Shown here: one piece after another, positions 26,235 to 34,563 of the stretch
Position numbering within the stretch: the stretch's first letter is position 1
Layout: each line of letters opens with the position of its first letter
NCBI GenBank assembly: GCA_024234675.1
Contig: JACKNU010000002.1
Span: 248,001-312,000 of the forward strand
Length of the DNA: 64,000 nucleotides
Direction: 5' to 3'
Source: Pseudomonadales bacterium
GTDB taxonomy: Bacteria > Pseudomonadota > Gammaproteobacteria > Pseudomonadales > Halieaceae
Notes under the pieces: model-generated
Seen by the model: only the letters and a program-made list of their open reading frames with translations
What the model was told of the DNA's origin: nothing
The model's database searches: none
Position numbers and translations under genes: made by a program

Positions 26235-26263
26235 TTGATATGGCCGGTACCTTCTGGTATAAA
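26235..26263 (+). promoter_or_regulatory. strong sigma70 promoter of rpmB-rpmG
   Basis: TTGATA (26235-26240) and TATAAA (26258-26263) are separated by the optimal 17 bp, giving a leader of about 85 bases before rpmB. It starts within 25 bp of the radC stop, as expected for a highly expressed ribosomal protein operon. Confidence 0.7.
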
Positions 26264-26354
26264 GTCGCGCTCTGCGCGGCGGGCAGCCTTTTTTGGCACC
26301 CATCCAGACCTCATTTTTTACTTAAATCCCGCGTGATTTGGGAGCGAAAAGACC

Positions 26355-26591
26355 ATGGCAAGAGTATGTCAGGTAACCGGCAAGCGTCCGGTGACCGGAA
26401 ACAATGTATCGCATGCAAAGAACCGCACCCGGCGTCGTTTTTTGCCCAACCTGCACCACCACCGGTTCTGGGTTGAGTCCGAGAAGCGTTTCGTGAGCCT
26501 GCGTGTGTCCAGCAAGGGTATGCGTATCATCGACAAGAACGGCATCGAGCAGGTGCTGGGCGAAATCCGCGCCCGCGGCGAAAAGGTTTAA
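26355..26591 (+). CDS. rpmB: 50S ribosomal protein L28
   Basis: A 78-residue large-subunit protein. The sequence reads MARVCQVTGKRPVTGNNVSH and continues with ARTRRRFLPNL-type residues (KNRTRRRFLPNLHHHRFW) and RVSSKGMRIIDKNGIEQVL, diagnostic for L28. It is the first gene of the rpmB-rpmG operon, behind a strong promoter. Confidence 0.98.
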   Translation: MARVCQVTGKRPVTGNNVSHAKNRTRRRFLPNLHHHRFWVESEKRFVSLRVSSKGMRIIDKNGIEQVLGEIRARGEKV

Positions 26592-26603
26592 GGGAGAACT
26601 TCG

Positions 26604-26759
26604 ATGAGAGACAAGATCAGGATGAACTCTTCAGCTGGTACAGGCCACTTCTATACCACTGACAAGAACAAGCGTACCACGCCGGACAAGCTGGAAATGA
26701 AAAAGTACGATCCGGTAGCGCGCAAGCACGTCATGTATAAGGAAGGCAAAATCAAGTAG
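26604..26759 (+). CDS. rpmG: 50S ribosomal protein L33
   Basis: A 51-residue protein starting MRDKIRMNSSAGTGHFYTT and ending KHVMYKEGKIK, the standard bacterial L33. GGGAG sits 8 bases before the ATG. The CxxC zinc pairs found in some L33 paralogues are absent, so this is the zinc-independent type. It follows rpmB by 12 bp and is followed by a clear terminator. Confidence 0.97.
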   Translation: MRDKIRMNSSAGTGHFYTTDKNKRTTPDKLEMKKYDPVARKHVMYKEGKIK

Positions 26760-26784
26760 TTGCCAGCCCTCGTAACACCGCAGA

Positions 26785-26809
26785 AACCCCGGCCTGGCCG
26801 GGGTTTTTT
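26785..26809 (+). terminator. rho-independent terminator after rpmG
   Basis: AACCCCGGCC and GGCCGGGGTT form a perfect 10-bp stem with a one-base apex (in practice a 3-5 base loop), followed by a run of T to 26809. It closes the rpmB-rpmG operon. Confidence 0.9.
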
Positions 26810-26846
26810 GCTTTCGGGCCCGGCGCCCGTGCCTGGAATCTGAGTC

Positions 26847-27659
26847 ATGCCTGAATTGCCGGAAGTAGAGACTACCCGCAGGGGGGTGGAGCCATACTGC
26901 AGCGGGGAGCGGGTGCGGCGCCTGGTGGTGCGCGAACCGCGGCTGCGCTGGCCGGTTCCGGGACAGCTGCCGGACCTGCTGAGGGGCCAGTTGATAACCG
27001 CAGTCGAGCGCCGCGCCAAGTATCTCCTGTTTCGCACCGCCGCCGGCACCCTGCTGGTTCACCTGGGCATGTCCGGCTCTCTGCGGGTGGTGGGCCCGGA
27101 GCAGTCACCTGGCAAGCACGATCATATCGATATCCAGCTGCACAATGGCGCCTGCCTGCGCTACAACGACCCCCGCCGCTTCGGTTGTTTCCTGTGGCTG
27201 GAACCCGCGGAGCAGCACCCCCTGCTGCGGGAACTGGGGCCCGAACCGCTCTCCGCCGAGTTTGACGGCGAGCTGCTCCATGGCCGCTCCCGGGGGCGCC
27301 GGGTGCCGGTCAAGAGTTTCATCATGAACGGCCAGGTGGTGGTTGGTGTTGGTAATATTTACGCTAACGAGGCCTTATTCCTGGCGGGTATCGACCCCCG
27401 GCGCATGGCCGGGCGTATTTCAGCGGCCCGCTACAGGGTCCTGGCGGATCGTATTAAGCAAGTGCTTACTTCGGCTATAGAGCAGGGGGGTACTACCCTT
27501 CGTGACTTTGTTGGCGGGGACGGCAAGCCGGGTTACTTCGCCCAGCAGTTGTATGTGTACGGCCGCGGGGGCAGGCCCTGCAAGCGCTGTGGGGCAACCC
27601 TGCGCGAGAGCCGGCTGGGGCAACGAACTACAGTTTTCTGCGTGACCTGCCAGCGTTGA
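26847..27659 (+). CDS. mutM: formamidopyrimidine-DNA glycosylase
   Basis: A bifunctional base-excision repair enzyme (DNA glycosylase/AP lyase) that removes 8-oxoguanine and formamidopyrimidines. It has 270 residues. The catalytic N-terminal proline lies in MPELPEVETTRRG, the core is HLGMSGSLR and HDHIDIQL, and the helix-two-turn-helix region is VGVGNIYANEALF. The zinc finger CKRC...CVTC is at the C-terminus (FCVTCQR). It starts 38 bp beyond the rpmG terminator. Confidence 0.97.
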   Translation: MPELPEVETTRRGVEPYCSGERVRRLVVREPRLRWPVPGQLPDLLRGQLITAVERRAKYLLFRTAAGTLLVHLGMSGSLRVVGPEQSPGKHDHIDIQLHNGACLRYNDPRRFGCFLWLEPAEQHPLLRELGPEPLSAEFDGELLHGRSRGRRVPVKSFIMNGQVVVGVGNIYANEALFLAGIDPRRMAGRISAARYRVLADRIKQVLTSAIEQGGTTLRDFVGGDGKPGYFAQQLYVYGRGGRPCKRCGATLRESRLGQRTTVFCVTCQR

Positions 27660-27715
27660 AGAGGCTACACTCAGGGCAGTTAGGGGAAAACGGGATCATA
27701 ACCCGGGAGTTAACT

Positions 27716-28102
27716 ATGAAAATAATGCCTCGCACCGGTCGCCTTTGCGCCGTTCTTATGACGCTTTGCCTGTTGCTGCCCCAGTCGCTCTGGGCCACTG
27801 ATCCGGCCAGGGTGGCGCAACAGGGGGCCGTGGATGAGAACCCGCACTGGTTCGCAATGGTTGGCGACTTTTTCGTCGCCAGGCCCCTGGGCCTGGTCCT
27901 GACAGCGGGGGGAACGGCCCTGTGGCTGGTCAGCCTGCCCTTTACGCTGATGGCGGGCAATGCCGGTGACACCGCCGACACCCTGATACTCGGCCCCGGG
28001 GAACAGACCTTCGTGCGCTGCCTGGGCTGCCGCCAGTCCGGCTACACTTATGCCGATATAGAACAGCGCGAACAGCGCGAGGCCACCGCAGCGTCCGACT
28101 AA
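27716..28102 (+). CDS. small putative envelope protein, function unknown
   Basis: A 128-residue protein of unknown function. It has a signal peptide (MKIMPRTGRLCAVLMTLCLLLPQSLWA), a segment HWFAMVGDFFVARPLGLVLTAGGTALWLVSLPF with at least one further membrane helix (about residues 55-78), a glycine- and alanine-rich turn, and a C-terminal CLGC motif. The ATG at 27716 has GGGAG at about 7 bases; the frame is open further upstream but not convincingly coding. It lies 56 bp after mutM. CLGC could bind metal or form a disulfide, but no such claim can be supported here. Confidence 0.7.
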   Translation: MKIMPRTGRLCAVLMTLCLLLPQSLWATDPARVAQQGAVDENPHWFAMVGDFFVARPLGLVLTAGGTALWLVSLPFTLMAGNAGDTADTLILGPGEQTFVRCLGCRQSGYTYADIEQREQREATAASD

Positions 28103-28189
28103 GGGCGGTTTCCTGGCGGGCCGGCAGCACCGGCCGGGGATGCTTGCAGGCAGTGCTGATTGACGGCGCCCGGATAGCCGGGACGGTCG

Positions 28190-28684
28190 TTATGCGCCGC
28201 GGTTCGGGTAGCGTTCCCGCACCGCCGCGTTGACCGGTTCGGGCACGAAGGGGCTGATATCCCCGTCCAGGGCGGCAATTTCCCGCACCAGTGAACTCGA
28301 GATATAGGACAGGTGCTCGGAGGGCGTCAGAAAGATGCTTTCGAAGTCCGGGTACATGGCTCTATTCATATTGGCCAGCTGAAATTCGTATTCGAAATCC
28401 GCCACCGCACGCAGGCCGCGCAGCACGCAGCGGGCGCCCTGCTCCCTGGCGAAATCGATCAGCAGGTTGCTGAATCCCACCACTTCAACATTATCCAGGT
28501 GGGACAGCGACGCCTTGCAGAGGGTCACGCGCTGCTCCAGGGAAAACAGCGGCGTCTTTTTCTCACTGTGGGCAATGCCCAGCACCACCTTGTCAAACAG
28601 CCGGGAGGCACGCTCTACCAGATCGACATGGCCGTTGGTAATCGGATCGAAAGTGCCCGGGTAGATGACGGTCTGCGTTCTCAT
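28190..28684 (-). CDS. coaD: phosphopantetheine adenylyltransferase
   Basis: The penultimate enzyme of CoA synthesis, transferring AMP to 4'-phosphopantetheine. It has 164 residues with the nucleotidyltransferase motif YPGTFDPITNGHVDLVERA at residues 8-26 and the second signature ISSSLVREIAALDGD near residue 128. RGLRAVADFEYEFQLANMNR is conserved. Its start overlaps the end of rsmD by 4 bases, a widely conserved pairing. Confidence 0.97.
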   Translation of the reverse strand: MRTQTVIYPGTFDPITNGHVDLVERASRLFDKVVLGIAHSEKKTPLFSLEQRVTLCKASLSHLDNVEVVGFSNLLIDFAREQGARCVLRGLRAVADFEYEFQLANMNRAMYPDFESIFLTPSEHLSYISSSLVREIAALDGDISPFVPEPVNAAVRERYPNRGA

Positions 28685-29307
28685 GAAGGTCGGCCTGTAG
28701 TGGCGGTATCAGCGGGCGATGGTAAACAATTTGCCTTGAAGAGGCGATAGCTGACCCCCCCGGCGATCTTTTCCCGGTACAGCATCCAACTGGCCGGTAC
28801 CGCCGGCGGGCCCTCACCAGCCGCCGATTCCACGTAGACCAGGGCATCGGGTCGCAGCAGATGCATTGCCTGCAGCTGTGCACAGGCCGGTTCCACCAGG
28901 TCCCTGCCAAAGGGCGGGTCGATAAAGACGATGTCATAGGGCTGTGGCCCCCCCTGCAGGAAATCGGCGGCGGCGCGGCGGTGGCACCGCGCCCGGGCCG
29001 CTGCGCCCAGGGTGGCCAGGTGCGCCGCCAACTGCTCTGTTGCCGGGGCAGCCAGGTCCACGAAATCGCAATAGTCGGCCCCCCGCGACAGCGCCTCCAG
29101 GCCCAGGGCGCCGCTGCCCGCGAACAGGTCCAGGCAGCGCGCCTGGTGAATAACCGGGGCAAGCCAGTTGAACAGTGTCTCTCGCACCCGATCAGTCGTT
29201 GGGCGCAGGCCGGGGACGGAGGCGAAAGCCAGCTTGCGACCGCGCCACTGGCCGCCGATTATCCTGAGGGTGTTTCTGGTTGCCGCCGGTTTGCGGGATC
29301 TGGCCAT
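28681..29307 (-). CDS. rsmD: 16S rRNA (guanine(966)-N(2))-methyltransferase
   Basis: Methylates G966 of 16S rRNA in the assembled small subunit. It has 208 residues. RIIGGQWRGRKLAF near the N-terminus, RPTTDRVRETLFNWL, the SAM motif CLDLFAGSGALGLEALSRGA and the catalytic FIDPPF (DPPF motif IV) are all present. It is divergent from ftsY across 87 bp and overlaps coaD by 4 bases. Confidence 0.96.
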   Translation of the reverse strand: MARSRKPAATRNTLRIIGGQWRGRKLAFASVPGLRPTTDRVRETLFNWLAPVIHQARCLDLFAGSGALGLEALSRGADYCDFVDLAAPATEQLAAHLATLGAAARARCHRRAAADFLQGGPQPYDIVFIDPPFGRDLVEPACAQLQAMHLLRPDALVYVESAAGEGPPAVPASWMLYREKIAGGVSYRLFKANCLPSPADTATTGRPS

Positions 29308-29394
29308 TTCGTCGCTTTGCGCAAGGGTGTTAGGATACGTGCTTTGCGCGGGCGGCTGTCAGCGCCCACTCATCGTCACTCTACCACGACCCAT

Positions 29395-30504
29395 ATGAAA
29401 TTTTTCAAACGCAAAACGAAGGAGGCACCGCCTCCCCAGCAGGCGAGTGTGCCGGCCGCCGACGAGCCGGTGGTTCCCGCGCCGGAACCTGAACTGGCAG
29501 CGACCCCGGCGCCTGTGGCAGAGCAGCCGGCGCCGGAGCCCGGGGAGCAAGCGGCGGCCAAGCAGGAAACACGAAGCGGCTTTTTCAGCCGCCTGCGCCG
29601 CGGCCTGGGACGCACCAGCGACAACCTGGTGCAGGGCATGGGAACCCTGTTCCTGGGGCGCAAGGAAATCGATATCGAGTTGATCGAGGAACTCGAATCC
29701 CGGCTGCTGCTGGCGGATGTGGGCGTCGACGCCACCCGGGATATTATCGATCACCTCACCCAGCGGGTATCGCGGCGGGAGCTCACCCGCCCCGAGGCCC
29801 TGCAGGCGGCCCTGCAGGAGGAATTGCTGGCGCTGTTGCGACCCTGTGAGCAGCCCCTGCAGGTGGCGGGCAAGAAGCCCTTCGTCATTCTCATGGTGGG
29901 GGTGAACGGGGTCGGCAAGACCACGACCATCGGCAAACTGGCCAGGCGCTACCTCGGCGAGGGCCATTCCGTCATGCTGGCCGCGGGCGATACCTTTCGC
30001 GCGGCGGCGGTGGAGCAATTGCAGGTCTGGGGAGAGCGCAATGATGTGCCGGTGATTGCCCAGCACACCGGCGCGGACAGCGCCTCGGTGATTTACGACG
30101 CCCTGCAGGCGGCCCAGGCCCGCGACATCGATGTGCTGATCGCCGACACGGCCGGTCGCCTGCACAACAAGGATAACCTCATGGAAGAGTTGAAAAAGGT
30201 GACACGGGTCATGGCCAAGCTGGACCCCGACGCGCCCCACGAGGTGATGTTGGTACTCGACGCGGGCACCGGCCAGAATGCCCTGTCCCAGGCGGACCAG
30301 TTCCGGCAGTGGGTGGGTGTGTCGGGTATCACCCTGACCAAGCTGGACGGCACCGCCAAGGGCGGGGTCATTTTTGCCATCGCCAGGAAGCTGGGCCTGC
30401 CCATCCGCTATATCGGCATCGGCGAAGCGGTGGACGATCTGCGTCCCTTCGAGGCTGAGCCCTTTATCGAGGCGCTGTTTGCCGGGGATGACGCCGCTGC
30501 ATGA
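29395..30504 (+). CDS. ftsY: signal recognition particle receptor FtsY
   Basis: The SRP receptor GTPase that delivers ribosome-nascent chain complexes to the membrane. The ATG at 29395 gives 369 residues; the open frame upstream is antisense to rsmD. An acidic/proline-alanine-rich A domain (residues 1-60) is followed by the N domain (RSGFFSRLRRGLGRTSDNL) and the G domain: GVNGVGKTTTIGKLA, DTAGRLHNKDNLMEEL and TKLDGTAKGGV. It is the first gene of ftsYEX, and its last bases overlap ftsE by 4 (ATGA). Confidence 0.97.
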   Translation: MKFFKRKTKEAPPPQQASVPAADEPVVPAPEPELAATPAPVAEQPAPEPGEQAAAKQETRSGFFSRLRRGLGRTSDNLVQGMGTLFLGRKEIDIELIEELESRLLLADVGVDATRDIIDHLTQRVSRRELTRPEALQAALQEELLALLRPCEQPLQVAGKKPFVILMVGVNGVGKTTTIGKLARRYLGEGHSVMLAAGDTFRAAAVEQLQVWGERNDVPVIAQHTGADSASVIYDALQAAQARDIDVLIADTAGRLHNKDNLMEELKKVTRVMAKLDPDAPHEVMLVLDAGTGQNALSQADQFRQWVGVSGITLTKLDGTAKGGVIFAIARKLGLPIRYIGIGEAVDDLRPFEAEPFIEALFAGDDAAA

Positions 30505-31166
30505 TCAGCTTTGATCGTGTCAGCAAGCGCTATGCCGAGGGGCATGACGCGCTGCGCGAAGTGAGCGTGGAGATCGCTCGCGATGAACTGGTATTTCTCA
30601 CCGGCCACTCCGGCGCCGGCAAGAGCACGATGCTGCGCATGATCATGCTGATGGAGCGGCCCACTCGCGGCCAGGTGCTGGTCGATGGCCAGAACCTGGC
30701 CGGCGTCTCAGCCCGCGGCATTCCCCGTCACCGTCGCAGTATCGGCGTGGTGTTCCAGAATCACCGTTTGCTCTATGACCGGCCGGTATTCGATAACGTG
30801 GCCCTGCCCCTGATTATCGCGGGCTACGACCACCGTGAGGTTGGTCGGCGGGTGCGGGCCGCGCTGGACAAGGTGGGGCTGCTCAGCCGGGAGCGGGCCA
30901 TGCCGGTCACCCTCTCCGGCGGCGAGCAACAGCGGGTGGGCATCGCCCGGGCGGTCGTTGGCAAGCCGCGCATACTGCTGGCGGACGAGCCCACCGGCAA
31001 CCTCGATCCCGCCCTGTCCGCGGAAATCATGCAGTTGTTCGAGGAGTTCAACCAGGTGGGGGTGACGGTCCTGATCGCCAGCCATGACCTGGCCCTGATC
31101 TCGCGCTTGCGGCACCGCATCATCACCCTGCGCCACGGTCGCCTGGTGTCCGGGGCCGCCGCGTGA
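30501..31166 (+). CDS. ftsE: cell division ATP-binding protein FtsE
   Basis: The ATPase of the FtsEX complex, which couples divisome assembly to activation of septal peptidoglycan hydrolases. It has 221 residues with Walker A GHSGAGKST near residue 36, the ABC signature LSGGEQQRVGIARA and Walker B ILLADEPTGNLDP, plus the H-loop ASHDL. It overlaps ftsY and ftsX by 4 bases each. Confidence 0.97.
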   Translation: MISFDRVSKRYAEGHDALREVSVEIARDELVFLTGHSGAGKSTMLRMIMLMERPTRGQVLVDGQNLAGVSARGIPRHRRSIGVVFQNHRLLYDRPVFDNVALPLIIAGYDHREVGRRVRAALDKVGLLSRERAMPVTLSGGEQQRVGIARAVVGKPRILLADEPTGNLDPALSAEIMQLFEEFNQVGVTVLIASHDLALISRLRHRIITLRHGRLVSGAAA

Positions 31167-32164
31167 GCCTGTGGCGGTCCGGGGCAAGCGGGGTTGCCCA
31201 GGGCGCGCGGCGTGAGGGTGCCAGCCAGAGCCGCACCGGTTGGCGGGATCTCTACCACGCCTGGCTGCGCCACCATCGCCTGTCCGCCGCTGATTCCATG
31301 CAGCGGGTGCTGGATAATCCTGTGTCCAGTGCCATGACCTGGCTGGTGATTGGCATAGCCCTGGCCCTGCCCTCGGGCCTGAATGTGGCGCTGGACAATA
31401 TCAGCCAGCTGAGTGCCAGCTGGGACAGCCCGGCGCAGATATCGCTGTTCCTGCACGACGAGGTGAGTGACGAGCGCGCCCGGGAGCTGCAGACCGAGCT
31501 GTCCGCGCGCGCGGATGTGTCCGTCAGCCGCTTCGTCTCCCGGGAGGAGGCGCTGGAGGAGTTTCGCAGCCTGTCGGGCTTCGCCGACGTGCTGTCCAGC
31601 CTGCAGGCCAACCCGCTGCCCCACCTTATCGTGGTCGCCCCCGCCCAGGATTCCGACCAGCTGGCCGCCGCCGGGCTGCGTGCCGAACTGGAGGCCTACC
31701 CGGACGTTGCCCAGGCGGTGCTGGACATGGAGTGGCTGCAGCGGCTCAACAGCCTGATGATGCTGGGACGGCGCCTGGTCTGGGCCGTGGCCGGACTGTT
31801 GATACTGGGTGTGCTGCTGATCCTGGGTAATACGATTCGCCTCGCCATCGAAAGCCGCCGGGAGGAGATCGTGATCGTCAAGCTGGTCGGTGGCAGCAAT
31901 GCATTTGTGCGCCGCCCTTTCCTGTACACGGGCCTGTGGTATGGCGTGGGCGGGGGGCTTTTCGCCGGCCTGCTGGTGGGCGCCTCCCTGTGGTTCCTGC
32001 AGGACACAGTGGCGGAACTGGCGCGCTTGTACCAGAGCGATTTCCGCCTGCGCGGCCTGGGCATCATGGGCGGCCTCAACCTGATAATCCTCGGCGGCAT
32101 GCTGGGGCTGGCGGGCGCCTGGCTGGCGGTTTCCCGCCACCTGGCGGATATCCAGCCGCGCTGA
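31163..32164 (+). CDS. ftsX: cell division protein FtsX
   Basis: The membrane partner of FtsE. It has 333 residues: a basic cytoplasmic N-terminus, a first TM helix near residues 55-70 (AMTWLVIGIALALPSGLNV), an extracytoplasmic loop that in other bacteria contacts EnvC-type activators, and three C-terminal TM helices including AVAGLLILGVLLILGNTIRL. REEIVIVKLVGGSNAFVRRPF is diagnostic. The GTG start overlaps ftsE by 4 bases. Confidence 0.96.
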   Translation: MSLWRSGASGVAQGARREGASQSRTGWRDLYHAWLRHHRLSAADSMQRVLDNPVSSAMTWLVIGIALALPSGLNVALDNISQLSASWDSPAQISLFLHDEVSDERARELQTELSARADVSVSRFVSREEALEEFRSLSGFADVLSSLQANPLPHLIVVAPAQDSDQLAAAGLRAELEAYPDVAQAVLDMEWLQRLNSLMMLGRRLVWAVAGLLILGVLLILGNTIRLAIESRREEIVIVKLVGGSNAFVRRPFLYTGLWYGVGGGLFAGLLVGASLWFLQDTVAELARLYQSDFRLRGLGIMGGLNLIILGGMLGLAGAWLAVSRHLADIQPR

Positions 32165-32193
32165 CCACGGGGCTCATGAATCCGCGGAAATTC

Positions 32194-32310
32194 GTGCTAA
32201 CGCATTGATTTAAAACAAAATAAATTTATATTTTTGCCATTGGCAAGGGAACTTTCCCGCTATTAGCAGTCTAATCCAAAGAGTGCTAATATTGCTCGGC
32301 TAAACGGGAG
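32194..32310 (+). promoter_or_regulatory. AT-rich rpoH promoter/leader with repeated TGCTAA elements
   Basis: A strongly AT-rich island in a GC-rich genome. TTGATT (32205-32210) with TATATT (32227-32232) at 16-bp spacing is a plausible sigma70 promoter. TGCTAA occurs at 32195-32200 and 32284-32289, with its inverse TTAGCA at 32263-32268. An inverted repeat GGGAA-ct-TTCCC lies near 32248-32259. The ribosome site is GGGAG about 12 bases before the ATG. Confidence 0.5.
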
Positions 32311-32321
32311 ATCCAGATACC

Positions 32322-33176
32322 ATGACCAATACCTTGATGCCAGTTGACCAGATGGTCCCCGGTGCCAATCTACCGGCATACGTACAGGCTATCAGCAGCA
32401 TTCCCATTCTCAGCGCGGAGCGCGAGCGGGAGTTGGCGGAGGAGTTATATTACAACGATAACCTGGCGGCCGCGCGGGAGTTGGTGATGTCCCACCTGCG
32501 TTTCGTGGTGCATATCGCCCGCAGCTATTCCGGTTACGGCCTGGCCGAAGCGGACCTGATTCAGGAGGGTAATGTCGGCCTGATGAAGGCAGTCAAGCGC
32601 TTCAATCCTGAAAAAGGGGTGCGCCTGGTGTCCTTCGCGGTGCACTGGATCAAGGCCGAAATGCACGAGTACATCCTGCGCAACTGGCGCATCGTCAAGG
32701 TGGCCACGACCAAGGCCCAGCGCAAATTGTTTTTCAACCTGCGCAGCGCCAAGAAAAACCTGGCCTGGCTCAGCCCCGAGGAGGCCAGCGCCGTGGCCGA
32801 GGAGCTGGGTGTCGATGTGCAGGAAGTGCAGCGCATGGAGGGGCGCCTCAGCAGTCGCGACCTGGCCTTTGACGCGCCAGTGGGCGCCGATGACGAGGAC
32901 GGTTGGCAGGCTCCCCAGTATTACCTGGAAGACCACAGCGCCGACCCGGCACTGGCGGTAGAATCCTCCGACTGGCAGGAGAGCAGCGAGGAGAGACTGC
33001 ACCGGGCGCTGGCCGAACTGGACGAGCGCAGCCGCGATATCCTGGCCCAGCGCTGGCTGGCGGAAAGCAAGGCCACCCTGCACGAACTGGCGGCCCAGTA
33101 CAATGTCTCCGCCGAGCGTATCCGTCAGCTGGAGCAGGGCGCCATGAAGAAATTGCGCACCGCTCTCGCCGCCTGA
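32322..33176 (+). CDS. rpoH: RNA polymerase sigma-32 (heat shock) factor
   Basis: The alternative sigma factor for the heat-shock regulon. It has 284 residues with sigma70 region 2 (DLIQEGNVGLMKAVKRFNPEKGVRL, residues 78-102), the RpoH-specific box AQRKLFFNLR at residues 132-141 that distinguishes it from RpoD/RpoS, and a C-terminal region 4 HTH (YNVSAERIRQLEQGAMKKLR). It follows ftsX after 157 bp. That position is conserved, but the AT-rich leader shows independent transcription. Confidence 0.97.
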   Translation: MTNTLMPVDQMVPGANLPAYVQAISSIPILSAERERELAEELYYNDNLAAARELVMSHLRFVVHIARSYSGYGLAEADLIQEGNVGLMKAVKRFNPEKGVRLVSFAVHWIKAEMHEYILRNWRIVKVATTKAQRKLFFNLRSAKKNLAWLSPEEASAVAEELGVDVQEVQRMEGRLSSRDLAFDAPVGADDEDGWQAPQYYLEDHSADPALAVESSDWQESSEERLHRALAELDERSRDILAQRWLAESKATLHELAAQYNVSAERIRQLEQGAMKKLRTALAA

Positions 33177-33232
33177 TATCCATCTGACCCCGGGGGGCGG
33201 CGCGCCGCCCCCGCCTGCGTTACACTTCCCCA

Positions 33233-33610
33233 ATGGCCAAATTATTCATAACACTCGCCTCGCTCAGCGGCATGCTGGCCGTCGCCTTTGGAGCCTTTGG
33301 CGCCCACGCCCTGAAAAGCCGCCTGGACGATTACGCCATGGGGGTTTTCCAGACGGCGGTGCAATACCACTTCTACCACAGCCTGGCGCTGCTGGCCGTG
33401 GGCGTCATCGCCCTGAGCCAGCCGCACACCACCCTGTTGCGCAGCAGTGGCTGGCTGTTCCTGGTCGGCATCGTCGTATTCTCCGGCAGCCTGTACCTGT
33501 TGAGTATCAGCGGGGCTCGCTGGCTGGGCGCCGTCACGCCCCTGGGTGGGCTGGCGTTTATCGCCGCCTGGGGTTGCCTGGCGGCGGCAAGCTGGAAGCT
33601 GGTGGTTTGA
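33233..33610 (+). CDS. DUF423 family inner membrane protein
   Basis: A 125-residue protein with four hydrophobic helices. The DUF423 signature GAFGAHALKSRLDDYAMGVFQTAVQYHFYHSLALL covers residues 20-54 in part, and the C-terminal GARWLGAVTPLGGLAFIAAW is typical. The E. coli homologue is YgdD. The function is unknown. It lies 56 bp after rpoH and 27 bp before trmB and may be co-transcribed with the latter. Confidence 0.9.
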   Translation: MAKLFITLASLSGMLAVAFGAFGAHALKSRLDDYAMGVFQTAVQYHFYHSLALLAVGVIALSQPHTTLLRSSGWLFLVGIVVFSGSLYLLSISGARWLGAVTPLGGLAFIAAWGCLAAASWKLVV

Positions 33611-33637
33611 TCCAGCCTTGAGAGTACCGGCCTGCCC

Positions 33638-34333
33638 ATGACTGCAAGCGACTTGCGGCGGCCTATTCGCAGTTACGTGCTGCGCACCGGGCGCATGACG
33701 CCGGGGCAACAGCGCGCCTTCGATGAATACTGGGACCGCTGGGGCCTGGAGGCCGGTGCCGGCACCCTGGACTTCGACAAGGTGTTCGGCCGCAGCGGCC
33801 CGCGGGTGCTGGAGATCGGTTTCGGTATGGGCCAGTCCCTGGTAGCCATGGCCGCGGCGGCTCCGGAAACCAACTTTATCGGCATCGAGGTGCATCGCCC
33901 GGGGGTGGGCAAGCTGCTGCACAGCATGCAGGAGCAGGGGGTGGATAACATCCGCGTCTACTGCCACGATGCCGTCGAGGTACTGCGGGACTGCATACCC
34001 CGGGCGTCGCTGGATACGGTACAGATTTTTTTTCCCGACCCCTGGCACAAGAAGAAGCATCACAAGCGCCGCCTGATCCAGCCGGCGCTGGTGCAACAAC
34101 TGGTCGAGCGCCTGAAGACCGGCGGCGTACTGCACCTGGCCACCGACTGGGAGGATTATGCCCGGCAGATGATGACGGTGCTGTCCGCCACCGCCGGCCT
34201 GGCCAACGCCCAGGGCGAGGGTCAGTTCGCCCCCCGTCCGGAACACCGTCCCCTGACCAAGTTCGAAGTGCGCGGTGAGCGCCTGGGACACGGTGTCTGG
34301 GACTTGGTGTTCAGGCGCGACCAGGGGGCCTGA
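33638..34333 (+). CDS. trmB: tRNA (guanosine(46)-N7)-methyltransferase
   Basis: Forms m7G46 in the variable loop of tRNAs. It has 231 residues, with RSYVLRTGRMTPGQQRAFDEYW near the N-terminus, the SAM motif VLEIGFGMGQSLV, the conserved GIEVHRPGVGKLL, and FFPDPWHKKKHHKRRLIQ, which contains the catalytic Asp region. The family identity is unambiguous. Confidence 0.96.
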   Translation: MTASDLRRPIRSYVLRTGRMTPGQQRAFDEYWDRWGLEAGAGTLDFDKVFGRSGPRVLEIGFGMGQSLVAMAAAAPETNFIGIEVHRPGVGKLLHSMQEQGVDNIRVYCHDAVEVLRDCIPRASLDTVQIFFPDPWHKKKHHKRRLIQPALVQQLVERLKTGGVLHLATDWEDYARQMMTVLSATAGLANAQGEGQFAPRPEHRPLTKFEVRGERLGHGVWDLVFRRDQGA

Positions 34334-34490
34334 GCAGCCGCTGCGGGACCTCCATTCAATACAATAAAACTTTTTTTACATTTTCAGTATGACCCTGGAA
34401 TGGTATCGTTTCGGGTAAGCGGAGCCGATTTTCGGGGATAGCTCCGTAATAAGGTAAGTTCTTTTATCTGCAAGCGATGAACCGTGAAAT

Positions 34491-34530
34491 AACCAGGCTC
34501 CTGCGTTAGGGGGCAGGGGAGTGGCTGGTT
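34491..34530 (+). promoter_or_regulatory. leader hairpin upstream of the IPTL-CTERM gene
   Basis: AACCAG (34491-34496) pairs with CTGGTT (34525-34530). Inside, CTCC pairs with GGAG and TGC with GCA, giving an interrupted 13-bp stem-loop. It lies 34 bp before the TTG start in a 230-bp leader. AT-rich sequence at 34360-34400 (runs of T and TATGAC) could hold the promoter. No known riboswitch consensus was recognised. Confidence 0.4.
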
Positions 34531-34563
34531 CGGGGCATGCGCAATAAAACCAGGGGTTAAAAA

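Noticed and set aside
32235..32262. Sigma-54 promoter upstream of rpoH (TTGGCAAGGG...CCCGCT)
   Set aside because: The GG-to-GC spacing is about 17 instead of the required 12, so it does not fit the -24/-12 consensus.
34334..34563. Cyclic di-GMP (GEMM) riboswitch in the IPTL-CTERM leader
   Set aside because: A stem-loop is present, but the conserved GEMM core segments are not, so only a generic hairpin is reported.
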